Shown here piece by piece: positions 18,185 through 26,478 of a DNA stretch of 64,000 bases. Source of the stretch: Lysobacter solisilvae (lineage in GTDB: Bacteria > Pseudomonadota > Gammaproteobacteria > Xanthomonadales > Xanthomonadaceae); assembly GCF_016613535.2 (NCBI RefSeq), contig NZ_CP071518.1, forward strand, positions 372,001 to 436,000. The letters run 5' to 3'. The number at the start of each line of letters is the position of its first letter. The stretch's first letter is position 1. The position numbers were made by a program, and so were the translations under genes. A model generated the notes under the pieces. It ran no database searches. It saw only the letters and a list, made by a program, of their open reading frames with translations, and was not told the origin of the DNA.

Positions 18185-18467
18185 GACGGACAGCGTGGCA
18201 CGGACGCGGTCGCGGTCAGGACAACGGCGCGCAAGGTGCAAATGCCGGCGCGGCCGCGGCAGGTGCAACCGCCAACTGCAATTGGCTTGAACGCGCCGCC
18301 GCGCGCTGCGAAATTCCCCAACCACAGCGAACCCCCCGCCGCCCCTCCATCCACGAAGCCACTACACCCGCAGCGCATCGCGCCCCTCTCGCCACCCCCC
18401 ACCACCTTGAATCCCCCCGCTCCCCACCCATCTCCGCTCATCCCACCGTAGACAGGCCACAGCCCCC

Positions 18468-19766
18468 ATGCGCGATGCTTCTGCAGGAAGTCTTTGCACC
18501 GCCGTTCTCACCCTCGGTCTGTCGTGGGCGTCAAACGTCTCCGCCGCCACTTGCCCGGTAGGCGTCTACGGACCGGGCGATGGCGACTTCGTGGTCGTGA
18601 CCTCGCCCGCCTCCCTGCCGCCGCCCGCGCAGCGCTACCTGTTCCGCGACGGGCGCCGCGGCAGCACGACCGACGCGCAGGCGCTGGTCCGCTGCGAGCA
18701 GGACACCGCGCTCGTCGGCGGCGAGGGCGCGCGCGCGCAGGCCTGGCCCCGGCTGGCGCTGCTGGAAACCGACAGCACGTTCTCCAGCCACGGCGCGCAG
18801 CTCGCCGGCCGCCTGATCGAACCCGCATCCGCCACGGCAAAGGCGCCGCTGGTGGTCATGGTCCACGGTTCCGAACGCACGCCGTCCACGCGATCGGCCT
18901 ACGCCTACGCGCTGGCGGCGCAGGGCATCCGGGTCTTCGCTTACGACAAGCGCGGCACCGGCGAATCCGAAGGCGAGTACACCCAGAACTTCGAGCTGCT
19001 GGCCGACGACGCCGCCGCCGCGCTGGACCACGCGCGCACCCTGGCGGCGGGCCGCTTCGGCCGCGCCGGTTACTACGGCGGCAGCCAGGGCGGCTGGGTC
19101 GCCCCGCTGGCCGCGACGCGCTCGAAGGCGGATTTCGTGGCGGTCGGCTTCGGGCTGGTGGTCTCGCCCATCGACGAGGACCGCGAGCAGATGCTCAGCG
19201 AAGCCAGCGCGAGCGGCTGGCCGGCCGACGCCGTCGCCGACATCGACCGGCTCTCCCGGGCGACGTCGAAACTGGTGACGTCCCACTTCAGCGAAGGCTA
19301 CCAGGCCCTGGCGCAACTGCGCACCGAGCTGCAGGACAAGCCATGGACGCAGGCCGTGCGCGGCGAGTACAGCGGCGACATGCTGCGCAGCAGCGACGCG
19401 GAACTGCGCCGGGTCGGCCGCGCCCGCTTCGACAATCTCGAACTGATCTGGGACTACGACGCCGCCGCGGTGCTGCAGCGCCTCGAGCAGCCGCTGCTGT
19501 GGGTGCTCGCCGAGGACGACCAGGAAGCGCCGATCGAGAATTCGCGCCGCGTGCTGTCGCGCCTGGCCGACGCGGGCAAGCCGATCGATGTCTACCTGTT
19601 CCCCGGCACCGACCACGGCATGTTCGAGTACGCGGTGCAGCCCGATGGCAGCCGCCGTTCGACGCGCATCACCGATGGGTACCTGCAGCTGCTCGGTGAC
19701 TGGATGAAGGGCGAGGTGCGCGGCGGGTATGGGCGTGGGCGCGTGTTGAGTGCGCCGAAGCGGTAG
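18468..19766 (+). CDS. Secreted alpha/beta hydrolase
   Basis: The 432-residue product has a signal peptide (ending ASNVSAA). Its alpha/beta hydrolase domain begins near residue 110 with LVVMVHGSERTPS (oxyanion region) and continues through VFAYDKRGTGESEG. The nucleophile elbow is YYGGSQGGW (Ser in GGSQGG), the acid is probably in WVLAEDDQEAPIEN and the histidine in GTDHGMFEY. It resembles secreted acyl-hydrolases of Xanthomonadaceae; the substrate is unknown. The N-terminal 100 residues form an extra beta domain with paired cysteines. Gene ends 19 bases before a tandem 70-base repeat. Confidence 0.88.
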   Translation: MRDASAGSLCTAVLTLGLSWASNVSAATCPVGVYGPGDGDFVVVTSPASLPPPAQRYLFRDGRRGSTTDAQALVRCEQDTALVGGEGARAQAWPRLALLETDSTFSSHGAQLAGRLIEPASATAKAPLVVMVHGSERTPSTRSAYAYALAAQGIRVFAYDKRGTGESEGEYTQNFELLADDAAAALDHARTLAAGRFGRAGYYGGSQGGWVAPLAATRSKADFVAVGFGLVVSPIDEDREQMLSEASASGWPADAVADIDRLSRATSKLVTSHFSEGYQALAQLRTELQDKPWTQAVRGEYSGDMLRSSDAELRRVGRARFDNLELIWDYDAAAVLQRLEQPLLWVLAEDDQEAPIENSRRVLSRLADAGKPIDVYLFPGTDHGMFEYAVQPDGSRRSTRITDGYLQLLGDWMKGEVRGGYGRGRVLSAPKR

Positions 19767-19784
19767 CGGCTGAGGTTGGCGGCG

Positions 19785-19924
19785 GCGCGCTGGAGTTCGC
19801 AGCGCGCTGCGGCGCGTTCAAGGTCTGTCGCGGGTGCGTGTTGCTCGTGGCGCGGCGCGCTGGAGTTCGCAGCGCGCTGCGGCGCGTTCAAGGTCTGTCG
19901 CGGGTGCTTGTTGCACGTGGCGCG
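19785..19924. repeat. Two tandem copies of a 70-base repeat
   Basis: The unit starts near CGCGCTGGAGTTCGCAGCGC and is repeated once with only a few mismatches. The core GCGCGTTCAAGGTCTGTCGC resembles shorter stretches at 14500-14520, 14690-14710 and 18275-18305, so this is another small dispersed family that favours gene ends. Confidence 0.85.
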
Positions 19925-19941
19925 GCGCGGCGCGCGCGCAC

Positions 19942-20517
19942 TCAGTTCAGATCCTTGTCCTTGTAGTACTTCGTGCCCTTGATCCCCAGTTCGGCGGCCA
20001 GTCCCTTCTCGGTGTTCTGGTAGACCCACACCCCCGGCGCGACCGACACCGCGCCATCGATGGCCTTGCCGCCGGCCTTGGCCTTGGCCGACGCCGTCGC
20101 CTGGCCGCCGGCTTCCCAGCCCTTGGTGAAGTCGGCCATCGCCTGCTGGGTCTGGAAGACGAAGATCAGGTCGAACTTCTTGATGCCGAACCCGAACCCG
20201 GCCGAGCCTTCGACGAAGCGCATGAAGGTCTGCTGGCCGGAGGGCTTGGCGACCATCAGTCCCCTGCCCAGGCCGCCGCCGAGCGGCCCGATCTTCAGGC
20301 CCCAGCGACTGAAGGTCGCGTAGCCCTTCGAATTGGCGATGACCTTGCGCGCGGACGGCTTGGCGGCGTAGAGGCGCTCCAGGACCTGCTGCGACTGTTC
20401 GCGCACCTTGGCCCGGGCATCGTCGTCCCGGTCCGACGCCAGGGCCAGCCCGGACATGAGCAGCAGGCAGGGCAGGAAAAACCTGAGGGCGCGGGCGGCA
20501 GTTCCGGTGGTGGTCAT
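19942..20517 (-). CDS. Secreted SYLF/Ysc84-family lipid-binding protein
   Basis: The 191-residue product (ATG at 20517 with GAGGAAGGAT upstream) has a signal peptide ending SGLALA. A SYLF-type domain follows: KGYATFSRWGLKIGPLGGGLGRGLMVAK, then GSAGFGFGIKKFDLIFVFQT and APGVWVYQNTEKGL. The glycine-rich pattern is typical of this family, which binds phosphoinositides in eukaryotes. Bacterial homologues are periplasmic proteins of unknown role. The gene stands alone between the tandem repeat and a repeat-rich gap of about 340 bases. Confidence 0.85.
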   Translation of the reverse strand: MTTTGTAARALRFFLPCLLLMSGLALASDRDDDARAKVREQSQQVLERLYAAKPSARKVIANSKGYATFSRWGLKIGPLGGGLGRGLMVAKPSGQQTFMRFVEGSAGFGFGIKKFDLIFVFQTQQAMADFTKGWEAGGQATASAKAKAGGKAIDGAVSVAPGVWVYQNTEKGLAAELGIKGTKYYKDKDLN

Positions 20518-20732
20518 GGCGATCCTTCCTCGACAGTGGGAATCCCCATGGCCTCGCCGACATGGCCGGCACGGTCGAGGTGGGGAGGTGAACCGACGGG
20601 GGACTGCCAGGGTGTCGCCGGCCCTTTCGGGCACGGACGACGCGCGTGCACAGGCCCGCTCTCTCATAAGCCAACGCCGGCGCATGGATACGGCGGCCAC
20701 GGGGATGCCGGGGCGGATCGCGACCGACTGAG

Positions 20733-20790
20733 CCCCCTCCCCCGCTTGGCGGGGGAGGGTTGGGGTGGGGGACAGGTCGCGATGCCGTTG
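20733..20790. repeat. Single R2 repeat
   Basis: One copy with CCCCCGCTTGGCGGGGGAGG then TTGGGGTGGGGG and ACAGGTCGCGATG. It is the only R2 copy in this gap; the remainder between 20518 and 20840 shows no other feature I can name. Confidence 0.85.
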
Positions 20791-20839
20791 GGAGAAGAGC
20801 GTATCCAGCGACTTCGCTTCTGGCGTTCAGCGGGAAGTC

Positions 20840-20870
20840 GTAGGCTGGGTTAGCTCCATCAACCCAGCCC
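20840..20870. repeat. R1 REP-like unit next to the RAYT gene
   Basis: TAGGCTGGGTTAGCTCCATCAACCCAGCC forms a stem with GCTGGGTT and AACCCAGC arms. It overlaps the 3' end of the transposase pseudogene. Confidence 0.85.
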
Positions 20871-21381
20871 CTGCGTATCCGCCCGCCCCCACTCTGCCGG
20901 GTACATGCCACGGGCCACCCAATGCTGAAATGACGAGTGCCGCCACTGCCCCGCCGCCTGCACATACCCATGCTTCACGGGATTGAAGTGGATGTAGTCA
21001 AGGTGGCTCCGGAAATCTTCCGCATCCCGAATCAAATGCTCCCAGTACCGCCGCTGCCAGATGCCGCGCTCGCCCTTGCGCCTCCGGCTCTCCGACCGGG
21101 CTTCGGCGGGGGGCTATCGCCCGCGAGACCCTCGACTTGATCAACCGCCAACGGGTGGCGTAGTCGGCGTCGCCTTCAGGCAAGCGCCACAGGCAGTGAA
21201 GGTGGTCGGGCAACACCACGATGGCCTCGACCGTGAAGGGACGCTCGGCGCGAGTTTTTCGGAACGCGTGCCTCAGCGTCTCGATCCGACGTATGAGGAA
21301 CGGGTCATCGCAACGGTTGGCCAGGACCAGCGTGAAGAAATAGAGGCCACCTGGGGCCCGCGTCCGCAGATAGGTGCGCAT
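20859..21381 (-). pseudogene. REP-associated tyrosine transposase (RAYT), frameshifted
   Basis: The N-terminal frame starts MRTYLRTRAPGGLYFFTLVL and includes VVLPDHLHCLWRLPEGDAD, the HUH histidine pair. A second frame carries KGERGIWQRRYWEHLIRD, with the expected catalytic tyrosine, and ends DYIHFNPVKHGYVQAAGQW, the family's C-terminal signature. The join falls in a run of six C near 21114. Removing one C gives a continuous IAPAEARSESRRRKGERG. The intact protein would be about 174 residues, a normal RAYT length. RAYTs mobilise REP elements, and R1 units lie on both sides, which fits. The gene looks inactive unless the run slips. Confidence 0.88.
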
Positions 21382-21472
21382 GCCCGACAGCGTGGTCGGG
21401 CGATGTGATGAGCGCCGTAGGGCGAGGCCGGCCTGGCGGGTCAGCCGAGGGCTTGATGTGGCGTGGCTCCGA

Positions 21473-21562
21473 ACGCTGGGTTGGTGGAGCCAACCCAGCC
21501 TACGTCGCTACGGAGTCCCGCCATGCACACCGTAGGCTGGGTTGGCTCCATCAACCCAGCCC
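21473..21562. repeat. Two R1 REP-like units upstream of the RAYT gene
   Basis: Two units, 21473-21507 and 21531-21562, are in opposite orientation. They share the TAGGCTGGGTTGG...CCAACCCAGCCTA palindrome seen elsewhere. A smaller palindrome, CCCGACAGCGTGGTCGGG, lies at 21380-21397 just before the RAYT start. Confidence 0.85.
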
Positions 21563-21622
21563 ATCGTGCGGGACCAGCGTGGAATTCATTCCGCTCGGCC
21601 CATTGTTCGGCTTACCAGATCT

Positions 21623-23707
21623 TCACCCGATCCGCCGGCGCCACAGGTACAGCTGCTCGCCCGGCTTCGCGCCCCAGGCGTCGTACCAGGCGTCGATGTT
21701 GCGCACGGTCTGCGCGCGCCAGCGGCCCGGTGCGTGGCCGTCGGTGAGCACGCGCTGGCGCAGTGCGGCGTCGCGCATCTTCGAACGCCACGACTGCGCG
21801 TAGGCGAGGAAGAAGCGCTGGTCGCCGGTGAGTCCGTCGATCACCGGCGCGGGCTTGCCGCCCAGCGACTTCTGGTAGGCCAGGTAGGCGATGGTAAGGC
21901 CGGAGACGTCGGCGATGTTCTCGCCCAGGGTCTGCTCGCCGTTGATGTGCAGCCCGGGCAGTGGTTCATAGGCGCTGTACTGCGCGGCGAGTTTCGCGGT
22001 GGCGTCCTTGAAGTGCCTGGCATCTTCCGGCGTCCACCAGTTCTCCAGGCGGCCCTGCGCGTCGAACTCCGCACCGACGTCGTCGAAGCCGTGGCTGATC
22101 TCGTGCCCGATGATCGCGCCGATCGAACCGTAGTTGGCGGCGGCGTCGGCCTTGGGATCGAAGTACGGCGCTTCAAGAATGGCCGCCGGGAAGTTCATCG
22201 CGTTCTGCAGCGGCAGGTTCACCGCGTTCACCGTCTGCGGCGTCATCCACCATTCGCCGCGGTCCACCGGCTGGCCCAGCTTGGCGAGCTGGTGCCGGTA
22301 CTCGTGCTCCTCCGCGCGCAGGCGGTTGCCGAGCGGATCGTCGGCGCGGATGTCCAGCGCGGAGTAGTCGCGCCACCTGTCCGGATACCCCACGCTCACG
22401 CGCATCGTCTGCGCCTTGGCCTTGGCCTTGGCCTTGGTTTCGGCGGTCATCCACTCCAGCGTGTCGACGCGCTCACCGAAGGCGGCCAGGATGTTCTTGA
22501 CCATGTCCTCGACCTGCGCCTTGGACGAGGCCGGGAAATACTTCTCGGCGTAGAGCTTGCCCACGGCATCGCCCAGGGCGTTGTTGGTCGCATCCAGTGC
22601 GCGCTTCCAGCGTTCCTTCTGCTTGGGCGTGCCCTGCAGCGTCGTGCCGTAGAAGCCGAAGCTCAGGTCCGCGTAGGCCTTGGGCAGCAGGCCCGCGCTG
22701 TGGTCCAGTGCGTGGAAGGTCAGGTAGTCCTTCCACAGCTGCAACGGCTGGCTGCGCACCAGCGCCGACATGCGGGTGATCGCCGCCGGCTGCCAGGCGA
22801 CGACGGTCGACTGCGCGCCGAGCCCGGCGGCATTGAAATAGGTGTTCCAGTCCAGTCCCGGCGCCTTGCGGGCGAAGTCGGCCATCGCCCACGGATTGTT
22901 GGCCTTGTGCACGTCCTGCGTGTCGACGATCGGGGCGTGTGCCTGGGCGATTTTCGTCTCCAGCGCGACGATGCCCTTGGCCTTGGCCTCCGCGTCGGTC
23001 ACGCCGGCCAGGCTGAGCATCGCGGTCACGTACTCGAGGTACTTCGCCCGCGTGTCCGTCATTTCCTTGTCGCCGGACAGGTAGTACTCGCGATCGGGCA
23101 TGGCCAGCCCGCCCTGCATCAGCGTGGCCACGTTGTGCTCGGGGTCCTGCAGCCCCTGCGCGACGAACAGGCCGAACAGGTTGGCGGTGTGGTAGTTGGT
23201 GGCGTTGAGCGGATCGACGTCGGCGCGCAGCCCCTCGCCGAGCACGCGGGCGAGATCGGCCGGCGTCGCGATCGCGTCGATCTTCGCCAGTTCCGGCTTC
23301 AGCGGCGCCAGGCCGCGCGCCTCGATGCCGGCCTCGTCCAGGTAGGCCGCGTAGAAGTCGGCGATCTTGCGCGCCTCGCTGCCGGCGGCGGCGTTGCTGG
23401 CGGCCAGTGACTTGATCAGCTCGGCATTGCGCTGCTCGGCCTTCTTCTGCACTTCGAAGCCGGTGCCGATGCTGGAGCGGTCGTCGGGAATTTCCGCGGC
23501 CTTGCGCCAGCCGCCGTTGGCATAGGCGTCGAAGTCGTCGCCAGTCTTCACCGACTTGTCGAGGCCGGCCAGGTCGACGCCGGAGATGGGCGCGGCGGGC
23601 GCCGCCTGCGCCGGCTTCTGCGGTGCGGTGGCGGTGTCGGTGGAAGGCGTGCACGCGGCGAGGCTGCAGGCCAGGGCGAGGAAAAGGACGTTGCGCTGGA
23701 GGGACAT
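21623..23707 (-). CDS. M13-family (neprilysin/PepO-like) metallopeptidase, lipoprotein
   Basis: The 694-residue protein has the length expected of M13 endopeptidases. The signal MSLQRNVLFLALACSLAAC has a lipobox, so it is probably anchored in the outer membrane. The N-terminal M13 domain spans roughly residues 50-430. The catalytic domain holds HEISH (residues 535-539) in IIGHEISHGFDDVGAEFD, the third zinc ligand in ENIADVSGL (Glu596) and the substrate-binding motif NAMNFPAAIL, equivalent to NAYY. It would cleave oligopeptides outside the cytoplasm. It is monocistronic and faces an R1/RAYT region at its 3' end and R2 repeats upstream. Confidence 0.95.
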   Translation of the reverse strand: MSLQRNVLFLALACSLAACTPSTDTATAPQKPAQAAPAAPISGVDLAGLDKSVKTGDDFDAYANGGWRKAAEIPDDRSSIGTGFEVQKKAEQRNAELIKSLAASNAAAGSEARKIADFYAAYLDEAGIEARGLAPLKPELAKIDAIATPADLARVLGEGLRADVDPLNATNYHTANLFGLFVAQGLQDPEHNVATLMQGGLAMPDREYYLSGDKEMTDTRAKYLEYVTAMLSLAGVTDAEAKAKGIVALETKIAQAHAPIVDTQDVHKANNPWAMADFARKAPGLDWNTYFNAAGLGAQSTVVAWQPAAITRMSALVRSQPLQLWKDYLTFHALDHSAGLLPKAYADLSFGFYGTTLQGTPKQKERWKRALDATNNALGDAVGKLYAEKYFPASSKAQVEDMVKNILAAFGERVDTLEWMTAETKAKAKAKAQTMRVSVGYPDRWRDYSALDIRADDPLGNRLRAEEHEYRHQLAKLGQPVDRGEWWMTPQTVNAVNLPLQNAMNFPAAILEAPYFDPKADAAANYGSIGAIIGHEISHGFDDVGAEFDAQGRLENWWTPEDARHFKDATAKLAAQYSAYEPLPGLHINGEQTLGENIADVSGLTIAYLAYQKSLGGKPAPVIDGLTGDQRFFLAYAQSWRSKMRDAALRQRVLTDGHAPGRWRAQTVRNIDAWYDAWGAKPGEQLYLWRRRIG

Positions 23708-23969
23708 GGGCTTGCTCGGATCACCGATGAAGCGGGGATCGTGCCCGGATGGGGCTCAGGCGCATGTGCAGGAAGGCACGTTGGGCTGAATGGGGGCGCG
23801 AGGCGCCAGACGCGGTCAAGGTGGATTGGCGCATAGGGCGGGTCTTGACCCGCCACCTGGTCGCCAACAAGGAGGCGTGCCCGGGGGACAAGGCAGGGCT
23901 TGCCGATTTCCATCGGCGCGTCTGCGACAACAAACAGCGCCAGGCGTGGGTTGAGTGACGCGGCGATCG

Positions 23970-24262
23970 GCTGCCCCCATCCCAACCTTCCCCCGCAAGC
24001 GGGGGAAGGGGCTGATTCGCCGCGATCGGCTGCCCCCATCCCAACCTTCCCCCGCAAGCGGGGGAAGGGGCTGATTCGCCGCGATCGGCTGCCCCCATCC
24101 CAACCTTCCCCCGCGGAGCGGGGGAAGGGGCTATCAGCGACGCGGCGATCGTCAGCCCCCATCCCAACCGTCCCGGTCAGCAGGCACAGCCTGCTGGCGT
24201 TCGATGACGCGCGGACCAGTGGTCCGCAAACGCGTTCTCTCACCCCCCGCAGAGCGGGGGAA
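23970..24262. repeat. R2 repeat cluster, at least four copies, entering a gene 3' end
   Basis: Three nearly identical units with CCCATCCCAACCTTCCCCCGC, about 66 bases apart, are followed by a divergent unit containing CGTCCCGGTCAGCAGGCACAG and CACCCCCCGCAGAGCGGGGG. The last unit supplies the C-terminal codons of the aspartyl protease gene. An ATAGGGCGGGTC palindrome at 23833-23854 lies upstream. The rest of the gap from 23708 is without recognisable features. Confidence 0.9.
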
Positions 24263-25225
24263 GGAGCCGATTCGCGGCTCCAGGATGATGCGTTCGCGCG
24301 CGTAATCGAACACCACATTGAACCGCGCAAGGAACCGCGCCCCGATGCGGCCGTTCTGCCCGGAGGCGATGACCTCGCGGCCGGTCGCGTATTCCACCGG
24401 CGTGGTGGTGGTGGCGCCGGCCAGGCCGAGGTCGATGGGCGCGCCGACCGCGTAGGTCGCGCGGCCGCCGACGAAGCAGGCCTCGCGCGGGCGTGCGCCG
24501 GAGGGCGCCTTGATGGCCGGGCTCGAGCCGGGAAACAGCGTCAGGTCGATACCCGCGCCGCTGTCGACGTGCAGGCGTGCGCGATAGACGGCGTCCGTCG
24601 ACGAGGCCACGGTCGCTTCGACGAAAGGCTGGCGGCCCTCGATCTTCGCCGGCACGATCCGGCCGCGGCCGGTGTAGTGGAACGTCGCCGGATCATGGAG
24701 CGTGACGGTGCCGCGGTCGCGATTGACCTCGACGGTGAAGCGCCGGAACAGGTCGTGGCCGATCACACCGTTGAACGGCGCGACGGCCTTCTGCCCGCCC
24801 GTGCAGTCCAGCGTGTCGGCCGGGATGGCCAGCGCCGTCTGGTCTTCCAGCGCCAGGCCTCCAAAGTCGATCGTCAGGCCGTCCTGCCGGGCGCCGACGG
24901 GCGCGGCGAGGTTGTCGCTCGCGCCCAGGCGGTGCACGCCGCCCATGTCCAGTTGCAGCGGCGCGGTGCGCTGGTCGGCGATCAGCGCCACGACCGAGGC
25001 GCCGGTGTCGAGCACGAAGTCGACCGAGGCGCGGCCGTTGACGCGCGCCGGCAACAGCACCCAGCCGTCGACGTCCCTGTAGGGCAAGGTCAGGGGCAGC
25101 GGCTTCGCCAACCTGACGGGCGTGCCGTTGTTGGCCAGATACAGGCCCGCCAGCTCCACCTGGTTACAACCGGACAGCAGCAGGCAAACGGCGAGTGCAA
25201 GCGTGCACATGATCGGGCGGCGCAT
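24152..25225 (-). CDS. Retropepsin-like aspartyl protease lipoprotein with repeat-encoded C-terminus
   Basis: The 357-residue product has a lipoprotein signal (LALAVCLLLSGC) and two retropepsin-type halves. The first contains FVLDTGASVVAL (Asp73-Thr-Gly) with FNGVIGHDLFRRF; the second contains LHVDSGAGIDLTL (Asp221-Ser-Gly). This is the bacterial aspartyl protease/PDZ-less family. From about residue 317 the protein (IGSFPRSAGGERTRLRTTG and onward to DGWDGG) is encoded by an R2 repeat, so the native end has been replaced or extended by about 40 residues. A second possible start is the ATG at 25210. It lies downstream of the DUF3617 gene with 84 bases between. Confidence 0.85.
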   Translation of the reverse strand: MRRPIMCTLALAVCLLLSGCNQVELAGLYLANNGTPVRLAKPLPLTLPYRDVDGWVLLPARVNGRASVDFVLDTGASVVALIADQRTAPLQLDMGGVHRLGASDNLAAPVGARQDGLTIDFGGLALEDQTALAIPADTLDCTGGQKAVAPFNGVIGHDLFRRFTVEVNRDRGTVTLHDPATFHYTGRGRIVPAKIEGRQPFVEATVASSTDAVYRARLHVDSGAGIDLTLFPGSSPAIKAPSGARPREACFVGGRATYAVGAPIDLGLAGATTTTPVEYATGREVIASGQNGRIGARFLARFNVVFDYARERIILEPRIGSFPRSAGGERTRLRTTGPRVIERQQAVPADRDGWDGG

Positions 25226-25309
25226 GGTGATGCTCCTGGCAAGTCAGGGTGGAAGATGGGCGAGCTGCCGAGTCGGCCGGAACGGCATCGGCGCGCGACC
25301 CGTTTCGGT

Positions 25310-25771
25310 TCAATCCTTGTCGCTGCCGGCCGGGCAGTTCGCGGCGACGCGGCGGCTGGACATCACCATCCGCATCGCGACCGGCTCCGCCCCCGGCATG
25401 GGCTGCATCGTCATGCTCATGTCCATCGTCATGGTGGTCGGCGAGTACGTGCCGCTTTGCTTCAGCGTCGAGCGGAAACCCTGGTTGTTGCAGGTCCCGG
25501 CAATGGCGAAGCGCCCGCCGGCGATGCTGCGCTGGGTGAACTTGCAGCTCGTGTCCTCGACCACTTCGGCCAGGCGCCACTCCAGCGATTCCTGCCTGGC
25601 CTCGGCCGCCGTCAGGCATTCGCGTGTCGTCTCCACGCCGGCGCCTTCGCTGGGATAGCTCACGCGCACCTCGTAGAGGCCGGGCAGGAACGCCGCGTCG
25701 GCGCAGGCCACTTCCGCGGCGCACAGGGTCAGCCCGCCCAGCAGGCCGGCGATCAGCGTCTTCCGGTTCAT
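25310..25771 (-). CDS. DUF3617-like periplasmic protein
   Basis: The 153-residue product has a signal peptide (LLGGLTLCAAEVACA). It begins its mature part with FLPGLYEVRVSYP and has the DUF3617 layout: ECLTAAEARQ, paired cysteines in DTSCKFTQ and GTCNNQG, then TYSPTTMTMDMSMTM and a final ANCPAG cysteine. The family is common in proteobacteria and has no known function. The start codon overlaps the stop of the NTF2-like gene upstream (ATGA), so the two are translationally coupled. Confidence 0.85.
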   Translation of the reverse strand: MNRKTLIAGLLGGLTLCAAEVACADAAFLPGLYEVRVSYPSEGAGVETTRECLTAAEARQESLEWRLAEVVEDTSCKFTQRSIAGGRFAIAGTCNNQGFRSTLKQSGTYSPTTMTMDMSMTMQPMPGAEPVAMRMVMSSRRVAANCPAGSDKD

Positions 25772-26268
25772 CGTGCGGCTCCCTGCGGCTGCGATGCCGG
25801 CATCGGATTCGCCACCCGCTGCGCGCGCACCGCGCGGAAGCGCCAGCCCTCGGCCTGGCGCGACGACAACGTCTGGTTGTGGAATTCGGCCAGCACGTCC
25901 CGGCGGCCCTGCGCATCGTCGCGCTCGATGCTCACCCGCGTGTCGACCAGCGCCAGGTCCGGCGTGAGCATGTCGATGTGCTCCACGTGCGTGACGTGCC
26001 GCGCCCCGGCGGGCCGACGGCCCATCGTTTCGACGAAGTAGCGCTGCACGGCGTCGCGGCCCTGCACGACCGGGCGGCCGTCCATGCGCAGGCTGCCGTC
26101 GACGGCGTAGAGGGCCGAGACCGCGGCGGGATCGCCGGCATCCCAGACCGCGTCGAGGTCGGCGGCGAGCCGGGTGAGCGCGACGCGGTCGGCGTCGCCG
26201 GGCGTTGCCGGGCAGGCGGCCTGGGGCAGGAGGGCCGTTGCCGCGGCCAGGAGCAGAATGCGCATCAT
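25768..26268 (-). CDS. Secreted NTF2-like (SgcJ/DUF4440-type) protein
   Basis: From the ATG at 26268 the product has 166 residues with a signal peptide (MMRILLLAAATALLPQAACP). The NTF2-like cone fold is seen in LTRLAADLDAVWDAGDPAAV, LYAVDGSLRMDGRPVVQGR and YFVETMGRRP, with the closing strands LALVDTRVSI and FHNQTLSSRQAEGWRFRAVR. SgcJ/EcaC and DUF4440 proteins share this arrangement. No catalytic role can be assigned. It is the first gene of a two-gene operon with the DUF3617 gene. Confidence 0.82.
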   Translation of the reverse strand: MMRILLLAAATALLPQAACPATPGDADRVALTRLAADLDAVWDAGDPAAVSALYAVDGSLRMDGRPVVQGRDAVQRYFVETMGRRPAGARHVTHVEHIDMLTPDLALVDTRVSIERDDAQGRRDVLAEFHNQTLSSRQAEGWRFRAVRAQRVANPMPASQPQGAAR

Positions 26269-26478
26269 CGATCGTGTCCTCGGGTGGTTCGGATGGCGAC
26301 ACGGCTGTGCCGATGAGAGGATGCTAGGAACGCCCGCGGCGCTTCGCGAGCGCATTTCGACGGGATCCCGCCGCCCGTCGACCAGGCCGGCAGGCGTCGA
26401 CCAAAGCCCGGAACGGCGGGACGAAATCCGGGCCCGGGCGGCTGCGTTTCGCTAAGGTGGCGTGCGTCGGAACGAGGG

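Noticed and set aside
21542..23410. 622-codon open frame on the forward strand
   Set aside because: Antisense shadow of the M13 peptidase gene.
23970..24262. CRISPR array
   Set aside because: Repeats recur with short spacing, but the units are palindromic, the intervening DNA is itself conserved, and no cas gene is present.
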